Source: Marasmius tenuissimus (Eukaryota; Basidiomycota; Agaricomycetes; Agaricales; Marasmiaceae). Taken from it: 64,000 nt of DNA. The DNA is taken from positions 3,348,001-3,412,000 of the forward strand of contig JAQOTA010000047.1 in the NCBI GenBank assembly GCA_029532415.1, given 5' to 3'. Shown piece after piece: positions 34,412 to 42,400 of this stretch. The notes beneath the pieces were generated by a model, which saw only the letters and a program-made list of their open reading frames with translations, made no database searches and was not told the DNA's origin. Both the position numbers and the translations under genes were made by a program. How positions within the stretch are numbered: position 1 is the first letter of the stretch; each line of letters opens with the position of its first letter.

Positions 34412-35325
34412 GGTGATAGTTTTAGGGTGAGATGGGGGATGAGCAGGAAAATTTGAGCAATCCAGCAGGCCGAGGCTGACCGCGTGCTCCGGTAGTACGG
34501 ATCAGGTCAGGGATGTGCTGATCTTGGCGGACACTAGTGTCAAGGTCCAAGGGCGAAGACTCCAGCCAAAACTGTAGGTACTGTTGGTCATGGTTGTCGC
34601 TGAAGTCGCTGAAAAGGCGACATTGGTTTTTCGATTCTGTTCGAGTGTTTTCATATCATCGTGTTAGAGCCTTGAGTGCATCTATCGTCCCAGTGCAAGT
34701 CGAAGAGAATCAAGGTTTCTGTATACCCTGAAGGTGACCCTTGATGAGGGCCATACTTGCATAGCCCCACCATTCTGATAATTGATTTCGCTTGTCAAGT
34801 GCTGAACAGTTTCAGAAAGTGGAAAGAAATGGGGGAGGATAGGCCTGGATAGGCACTGATGGGTGATCTGATACGGGAGTGTTCGAGGGGGGGGGGATTT
34901 TTGAATCTCTCAGGTACAAGCTTCGGATATCACATGTGCAGTGGGCCAATAACACGTGCGTCTTCGGTCGTTCGGAAAATTCAGCGTAATGACTCGGTTC
35001 ACACTCTTGCTTCTCGACACCCATGTTACCGTGGATCTCCTCCAAAACCGCTCCAATCCGTGCAAGGGTCTAATAATACAATATTTGTACGGCGTTAGCA
35101 CCCTACAGCGTGAGGGCAACGCCCTCACCATACATACATACAGGATTTCTCAATGATCCACAGCTCTGGTCGCTAGGTCGAGGTCCCCGGCCCCAGTCTG
35201 TGGCGGGTATCATCGGCAAGTTTATACATCGGCACAAGAGCATTACTTCCCTCGTCAGATCGAGGACGGACGTCCCGCGTCTATAGTTTAATCCGCGAAG
35301 TATCTCGGGTGCCTTTTACGTGCCC
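34412..35325. other. Intergenic, no gene seen
   Basis: Divergent upstream region between the GH76-like gene (-) and copy G (+). Contains a G-run at 34890-34900. No gene or repeat recognised. Confidence 0.35.
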
Positions 35326-35351
35326 TATAAATAAGGAAAACACCTTTGAAC
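35326..35351 (+). promoter_or_regulatory. TATA box and conserved element of copy G
   Basis: TATAAATA at 35326-35333 lies 75-82 nt before the ATG at 35408. ACCTTTGAAC at 35342-35351 corresponds to the conserved element of the other copies. Confidence 0.55.
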
Positions 35352-35407
35352 GAGCCCCATCTCTTTCTTTATCACTCTTACCCCCACCAATCCCAAATAG
35401 CCTTCTG

Positions 35408-36651
35408 ATGGGTATTGATTGGCAATCACCAGAAACACTAGCGGCAAACATGCGTATGTTCTTACTGTATCATAACTTCAAACCAGGCTAACCAATCCGC
35501 TTGTCACTTGGCTCTCAAGAGGTGTTCAGCCGACTGATGGAAGTACTTTTTGGCGTTTACATGTGTGTGCGGGCGCGGGTTCTACCATCAACCTACAATG
35601 ATTTTAACTCACTACTCAAGATGGGAATGGACGATCAGTTTAGATTTCGATTGGGCTCTCATGTCTGGGCGGAAGAAGTTTCGTTGGCCAATGGTGAGCT
35701 CGGGGACCTGAAGCATATATCGCAAAGGGTAACCTCACACCTTGACTTTAGGCCGTCTATCTCCTTGGTCGATATTCATTATTGGCTTTCTTCATTACGA
35801 TGAGAATATCAGTGGACATACGACGGTAGGTTGCCCAAAACTTAGCGTCTCATTAGCCTTTTTAACGAGATAATGAAGGCCGATCGACTGCCAGCCCCTG
35901 CAAACATTAATACCGACTATCGGGAACACGGCGCTCGGCGCTTCGAGCCTAAATCTCGCCATCCGCACGTAAGGCAATGTTACCTTCTCTGCATACTTTC
36001 GATTGAACCACGTCTCCCCGTCGAAGCATGGCGGTGTGGGGGAATAACCAATTTGTGGTCGCCAGTCTGGCCGTTCTACTTGTAGGACAGTTTGCCCTCA
36101 TTATAAGCTACATACCCGCAGGCGTCAACGGGGCTTATGTCGAGAACTCCGGCTGCGTGATTGTGTCGGTCGAGCAGCCAGGTACCGTTGCTGCTCTGTA
36201 CATCGTGACAATGATACTCGACTTTGTTATACTCTCTTTGATCGCGTACAAGACGTACGTCGACTATCGGGATGTATACCATCGTAGTCTCATCAAGCTT
36301 ATTTTCGAGGATGGCCTAGTTTACTTCGTCATCGTGTGAGTTCTTTCCTATCGTGGTACAGTTATCATTGAATTGGCCCAGATTCTTCTCGAACCTTTCT
36401 GCAGTCGTGTGTGCTTCAAGTTGACACAAAACATCAAGATCCTCATTTAATCTCTCTTAGACCCTCTCGCTCCTTCATCTCAACCCGATTATGGACTGTT
36501 TAGCAGCGTAAGTCACCCTCTTGCTCCAACTATTCTTCCCTAACGCAATTGTAGCGGCCCGCCTTTAATTATAGCTACGATAGGAGCCTGTCGCCTCGTC
36601 CGCCGTCTGAACGGCTACGTGGCCGATACTCCAAAGATACCGACAATGTAG
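35408..36651 (+). CDS. Polytopic membrane protein, array copy G
   Basis: Starts MGIDWQSPETLAANM. Exons then give VFSRLMEVLFGVYM, the block around FDWALMSGRKKFRWPM, YLLGRYSLLAFFITMRIS, ALGASSLNLAIRT, MAVWGNNQFVVASLAVLLVG, VENSGCVIVSVEQPG, VTMILDFVILSLIAYKTYVD, IKLIFEDGLVYFVIV, FFSNLSAVV, LSLLHLNPIMD and IGACRLVRRLNGYVADTPK. In this copy the acceptor before the tail exon appears deleted: the sequence goes from CCTTTC straight into TTGACTCATTAACC where copy C has GATTCAAG|CCTCAACTC. Read-through ends at TAG 36649-36651, giving a tail-less protein. The unused tail exons (frame SLTIEPPIQIALGRATVGG, then MRTPAHTVSREAFTV, stop 36879-36881) are still readable. It is separated from F by 6.5 kb and two unrelated genes. 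Confidence 0.7.
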
Positions 36652-37178
36652 GTTGTATTGTCGAGCCTCGTGCCCTCATGGCTCCGTCTGAACCTTTCTT
36701 GACTCATTAACCATTGAACCACCAATTCAAATTGCACTTGGCCGGGCCACCGTTGGAGGTCGCATTGAAGTACGTTTAGCTCGTAAACTGTTACGGCATC
36801 GTTATATGTACTGATAACCTTCCCGCCTTTCAGATGAGAACTCCCGCTCACACCGTTTCAAGAGAGGCATTCACTGTGTGATAAAGAGACGCTTGGGCTT
36901 ACGGATTACTCCTTCTTTGCCTGCAGCTTCCGATATAGATGTCTATTGCTAGCCTTTGTCCCCCTGGCATACAACCTCAATCCTCACTTCTTTGTTGTAC
37001 GGCCACGTTTTGTTGCATACCGCAGCTCTCCGCCATTACTTTCGTTGCTTACAGAGTCTCCGCGGATGTTAATAGCTACTTACTAATCATAGACCCGCAG
37101 TCTTGCTTCATGCAGACCACTGCTTATCTAGCAACAAATTTCAATATGGTCAGAGCCAGACCTAGACTATTAGATATA
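36652..37178. other. 3' flank of copy G
   Basis: Holds the apparently unused tail exons of copy G up to 36881; nothing recognised beyond that. Confidence 0.4.
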
Positions 37179-37380
37179 TGTCGGAAAACTTCGGCCGGCC
37201 ATATAAGGGTACCGCCCATATTTGGCCTTTTATTCCCCATTTATGGGGGGTTCTCCGACTAATTTGGGGCTTTTATGCTCCATATATGGAGCCTTATAAG
37301 CGAATTTCGGCTTATATACCCTTTTCTGGAAAGAGTTATCCAGAAAAGGCCTTATTAGGTCATTGGGCAGTTTTGCGACA
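37179..37380. mobile_element. 202-bp MITE with internal palindromes
   Basis: Ends TGTCGGAAAACTTC (left) and TTTTGCGACA (right) form an imperfect inverted repeat, TGTCGsAAAACTkC. They are flanked by TATA on both sides (37175-37178 and 37381-37384), which could be a TA or TATA target duplication. The interior is packed with short palindromes and inverted pairs (GGCCGGCC, CCATATATGG, CCTTTTCTGG with CCAGAAAAGG). No coding frame. The superfamily is uncertain; a TA-type duplication would suggest Tc1/mariner. Confidence 0.55.
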
Positions 37381-38161
37381 TATATCGAGGCTGATATGTC
37401 AGTGAGTAGTCTGGTACGAAACTTTGCTTCCGGCGGATATTACCAATGTGTACATTTTAGTCCAGCATCATTAGTTTCCCTCCAGGAGATCGACAGGCTA
37501 ACTGGTTGCTAACCCGGGAAGGTGTAACAGCTTCGACAAGATAACCGGCGCTCCAAGTTTTGCTTGCGAAACTCGACGTTTGGGAGGTTGTTTAAACCAT
37601 CGCTATGAATTAGAACTGTCAGGCCGACGTTTCAATTACACAAAGCCTGTATTGCCCTTCGCTGTCTTTGCTTGAAAGAAGGGAAGGTTTATCCAGTGGG
37701 TGAATGGTTTGAGAGGAATGGAATGAGGAAGGTAAAAAGGAATTGTTTCCTCGAGACACACTCTTGATATCCACGAGATAAGCCTGTTCGTCACGGCAGT
37801 CCACAACCACTCCATTATGAAGTCAAGCCAGCTCATGATCTGACTCTTTCAGCCTCCCCGTCAATTACTATTTGATGGGTTTGTATTGAGTACAAGAAGA
37901 ATACCATGATGATAGCAATTTCAGCTAACATTCTTCTGGAAGCCCGTGATAGCGTTCTCAGAGCTCAGAGCATATTTATTTGATGGCTATCTATCGTTAG
38001 TTTGATTGAGCCCCCGTTTTTCCACTGCCTTTGACAAATCATAAACAAGCTCACAGATACCCATTGGTGGTTCCTAAGGCATAAGAAGGGTTACTTGTTT
38101 GTTCCCTCTGTTAGATTTCTAAACCTGCTACATCAAAGTCAGTACTTCCCCAAGGACATAC
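37381..38161. other. Intergenic, no gene seen
   Basis: No gene or repeat boundary recognised in about 780 bp. Confidence 0.35.
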
Positions 38162-38295
38162 AGCACCAAGGGTGCTCACGAAGGGCTTGCTGGAACGCCC
38201 GTAGAGGGAGTGCGAACCCACCTCGGTAAATGCCGGGATGACTTAGATATTTCTACTGCCGTCGAAAGCGACGGCAGACATAAACTGCAGGTGGG
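38162..38295. other. Block of nested hairpins, candidate structured RNA
   Basis: Perfect stems occur in close order: AGCACC-AAG-GGTGCT (38162-38176); GGGC...GCCC (38183-38200); CCCACCT at 38217-38223 pairing with AGGTGGG at 38289-38295. Inside the last lie CGG-TAAATG-CCG and CTGCCGTCG-AAAG-CGACGGCAG (38256-38277). That is four hairpins, one closing a three-way junction, in 135 nt. I could not match it to a known ribozyme or structured RNA. Confidence 0.4.
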
Positions 38296-38490
38296 GATCT
38301 TGCCTTTGTGTATTACCAATGACAAGCTTGTGCTGGATGCTGACCAGGCTTTGATGAGTCAGCTTCCATGATACATCTGTGGTATACCACTGTCACGAAC
38401 CAACACGGAACTTCCTGCCATTGGCCCTGGAATTGATATGACAGGGCATGGTTAGTGGCCTCTCAAGTCACTTCTTCAAGCGAGGGCCAG

Positions 38491-38561
38491 GTTTGAGGGT
38501 CGAGAGTCAAAGGTCAAGTATCAAGGGTTGAAGGTCAAGTGTTGAAGGTCAAGGATCAAGG
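38491..38561. repeat. Short degenerate tandem repeat (GGTCAAG type)
   Basis: Five or more variants of GAAGGTCAAG / AAAGGTCAAG / AAGGATCAAG follow each other, about 7-15 bp apart, just left of the hAT-type element. Confidence 0.6.
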
Positions 38562-38797
38562 TGGGCTTTCACTGGTGTATCGACCAAGTTGTTAAGCTAA
38601 GGAAAGGTTGTATGTACATTGAGCTTATATACTGAAATCTGTCTAGGTCTGGAGTAGTGTTACCTACAGCTCAGCTCAAGCTGTGGCTAAGCCAGCTGGA
38701 AGCTGAGCTAAGCTGAGCCAGTACCTAAAATGGCTCCACCCAAGCCTGTTGTCTCGCTTGGCTTGAAGCTGGCTCAAAAGCTGGCTGAGCCGACTTG

Positions 38798-39117
38798 TGT
38801 TGAATCCGTGGACTATAATTAGATCCCGGTATATCCGAAGTCCCGGTTCATACTTCCCGCCATTATATTATGCGGGACAATGCATTCGCTATTGTCTTAT
38901 TCTTCATTGTTCACTATGCTCATATGTACAATTCTATTGTCGTCCCTATATGGTAACTCTATTATATCTACATGTATATAAGCTCGTAGTTCTCTACTTG
39001 AATCTACAGTGTGCTTGAGCTTCTACGTCTCGCCTCTATCTCTCTAAACTCCTCTCTGGTAAGTAGTAGTATAGCTATGTTGTAGTCCTCTGCGCTAGGT
39101 GTCATGCCGGCTCATCA
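38798..39117 (+). repeat. 5' LTR of copia element
   Basis: Begins TG and ends CA. Contains a TATATAAG box (about 38984-38991) that could serve as the promoter. Matches 44866-45185 without a difference that I can see. Confidence 0.95.
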
Positions 39118-39130
39118 GGTTATGGGCCCC
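39118..39130 (+). promoter_or_regulatory. Primer-binding site, half-tRNA iMet type
   Basis: GGTTATGGGCCCC starts at the base after the 5' LTR. It is complementary to the anticodon arm of initiator tRNA-Met (GGGCCCATAACC), not to a tRNA 3' end. This is the arrangement known from Drosophila copia, where a 5' half of initiator tRNA primes reverse transcription. Confidence 0.6.
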
Positions 39131-39414
39131 GATTAGCCCGACTACAATGACGAGCACCTTAATGGCTGCTGTCAGCGACGAGCGCCCCTAGGCTGCTGTC
39201 ATCGGCTAGCTAGGCTAGACCTGTATGTTGCCATCGACCTCTTAATTGAGTGCTCGATCTATGGCATTGATGTACGTCCTTCGACGACATCGGATCTAAA
39301 GGATCCAATGCTCCTCGTTGAGCATAGCGCCTTGATGGCTGCTCCCTGTGTTGATTAGACGCATGCTGATGCTGTCTTTTCTAGATCCAACACCAAACCT
39401 AACCTCTTACTACC

Positions 39415-42400
39415 ATGTTCGACGTTAAGAAATTCTTCTCCGGTCGCTTCGACGGCACTGGTTTCCGCCAGACCTATAACGGCGAAATGGAAGCTGTTAC
39501 AAAGGCTCAAGGCCTCTATCGTCACCTTACTGGTGCGGCTAAGAAGCCTACGTACCCGCTGGGGGAACCTATTGTTCCGACCATTACGGTCACTACTCCC
39601 CCTGGTGGAACTGCTCAGCCTGCAGCTGGAACTGACAGTGACGACGAACCTGATCGTCACCCTCCCACCGATGCTCAGATCACGGCGTATAATACTGCGC
39701 TGGAATCATGGGAGGAGAAAGATCTCCAGCTAATGGGTATCATTCAGTTGACCTCCACGAAGGAAGTTTTTGAACCCCTCAAGGACATGGACGCTGCCAA
39801 AGCCTGGTCCACCATCGTCACCACCTACGGCGAACCAACTCTGTCTGCCATCTATGGCGACTTCGTCAAGTTGGTGTCCTTCCGGCTTACTACCAGCCAT
39901 CCCCAGGCTGGCATCGCCAAGTTCAAACACTATATTGAACGTCTTGCCGAGGTCGGGGTTGAACTCCCCGAGTTGATCAAAGCCCTCCTTCTTATCGCAG
40001 CTATTCCTCCCGAATGGGACGCCGCTTCCTCTAAATCTCTTCATGATTTCTCAAGAGATCCTGATAGTGATACTGCCCTCACCGTTGGTGACGTTCATGA
40101 AGCCATCATGGTTGAATACGAACGTCAGAACCCTCAGCTTGCCAACCGCCTCTCTGCGGTCAAGCGTGCTGGCAACCGCGAGCCATCTTTTGGTCAGCAG
40201 CAGCGTCCACCGCAGCAACGTCAGCAGCGTGGACAGCAGCAGCGTGGCCAACAGCGTCAACCACAACAGCAGCAGCAACGTCCTTCTTCGAACCAGAACA
40301 ACGGTAAGAAGAAGAAGCAGCAGCAGCGTGGTACCCGCGGTGGCATTAACCAGCATCAGGGTCCCGGCAACGCCGGTGGTAACAACGGTGGTAACAATCG
40401 GTCGCATGGTCACTCTCATCTGGCATCTTACGCCTCCGTCGTAGCTTCCCCCGCTCCCATCCGTCCATACTCCTCGATCACCGACCGCAGGGAACGTATC
40501 GCGTTGAACGCGGTCAATAACTCCTTGCGCGCCGAGATTGCCAGCGCCCCTCCTGTTCGCGCTATGGGATCACCGCCCCCAGCTCACTTCACCGGTCACT
40601 GGGACAAGTCCTGTGACAGCACTGTTCCTCAGCCAGCTGTCAAGAAGAACCCGGCTGCCATGCAGTCCTTCACCGGCTTCAAGCCATCTCAGTCAGTATT
40701 TGATGATGTCCGTGGAGCACGTTCCCTTGCTGACAGACTTGGTGCCCCCAAGACGGCGCGGTATCTCAAACCCTTCGAACAGATCGTCACGTCCGCCACC
40801 AATCGTTCGCTCCAGGACCGCATTGAACAACCACGTGCGTCCTCGTCCAAGCGTCTTTTGGAGGATGATGAGGGATATGAGGGAGCCGGATCTCCTTCTT
40901 CTACTTCTTCTAAACGCTCTCGTAGCGCTGATCCTGATGAAGATGTAGAGATGGACTGGGGATCTGACGACGGTATGGAAGACATGACCTCTCTATTCGG
41001 TAATGATGTTGACAACGATATTGCCGAAGCTGCAGGGGTTGAGGACGTCCCGGATGACGTTTCTCTTGGATCTTTCCACGACGACAGGCAAGTTCCATAT
41101 CTTGACCTGCTTTCCCAAACTGATACGACCCTACAGCGATGCTCACAATTAGTTGGTATCAGTAGTTCGCGAGGTAGTCGTAGTGATCTGGAATCACTTG
41201 TATATTATTGTCATGCAATCAGTTCCCACTTCGTGGGATGTACACAATGTAAGGGAAAGAAAAGTGTGAACAACGCACAGGGTTGGCTCCTTGATTCTGG
41301 TGCCTCCTCTCATTTCACGAATGATTTGAATGATTTCGCTGAATATGAATCGCTTGATGGTCCTATCGTAAATACTGCGAATAAGGGCAACCCTATACAG
41401 ATCAAGGGTAAAGGCACAGTCTTCATTAAGCATAACGTTGAAGGACATGACGGGAAACTTACTGAGCGTGTTTCGCGACTCTATCCTGTTTATTACATAC
41501 CTCAATTGGACATACGTCTACTATCAATGGGAGAGTTCCTTCAAGATGGTCTATCAATTCGTGGAAACACGAAGAAGTTAGCCTTCTACTCATCACAGCG
41601 ACGACAGTCGCTTGTTTCCTACCCTCATATGCCTGGTCAAACCATTTATTGGGTACACTCGCGGAAAGCATCTGCTGAGGTTTTAATGGCCAAGTCGGTC
41701 GTTTATAACGTCGACTACGAAATTGAGCACAGACGCTTTGGGCATCCGTCGGATAAAGCCCTGAACAAAGCTCGGAAACATACGCAAGGTTTCCCACTTG
41801 ACCTTAAGATGCCTACTAAGAAGACACCTCTGTGTCGTGGTTGTGCTGAAGGCAAGATGCATGAGAAATCGTTCCCCAACTCTACAACAAGAGCTTCTAA
41901 ACCGTTTGAACGCATACATTCGGATTTGAAGTCGTACCCGGTTGAATCTTATCACCGGTACAAGTACTACATCTCTTTTCTTGATGACTGCACGTCCTAC
42001 GTTTGGACCTCCAAGCTCAAGACGAAAGACGAAGCAGTACCCGCTTTGAGGGACTTCCTTACTATGGTCAAGACACAATTCAATGCTGTCGTCAAGACCT
42101 GGATGTCCGATGAAGGGGGAGAGTACAAAGGAGATAAGTTCGATGCTGTACTAAAAGAGTATGGGATCCAGAGGGATCAAAGCATACCGTATACACCACA
42201 ACAAAACGGTCGTGCTGAACGATTCAACAGGACTATTCATGAGAAGGCTGAATCTCTTCGCTTTGAAGCTTGTATGCCTCAGTCCTGGTGGGAATTCTGC
42301 CATGTGCACGCCGTCCACCTCTACAATCGCACTCCTGTGCAACGTTTGAACTGGCGAACTCCGTTCGAAATGCTTTACGGCGAAGCACCTGATGTTTCAC

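Noticed and set aside
38162..38295. Possible group I intron or hammerhead-type ribozyme in the hairpin block
   Set aside because: Stretches recall a group I R-like segment and a CGAAA core, but the matching conserved partner segments are missing or in the wrong order. I keep only the neutral call of a structured block.
38797..39018. A 73-codon frame present twice (also at 44865-45086)
   Set aside because: It lies wholly within the copia LTRs, so its exact repetition reflects the LTRs and not a gene.
40051..40419. Long minus-strand frame opposite the Gag region, Leu/Thr/Val-rich
   Set aside because: It is the antisense shadow of the CAG/CAA-rich Gag low-complexity segment.
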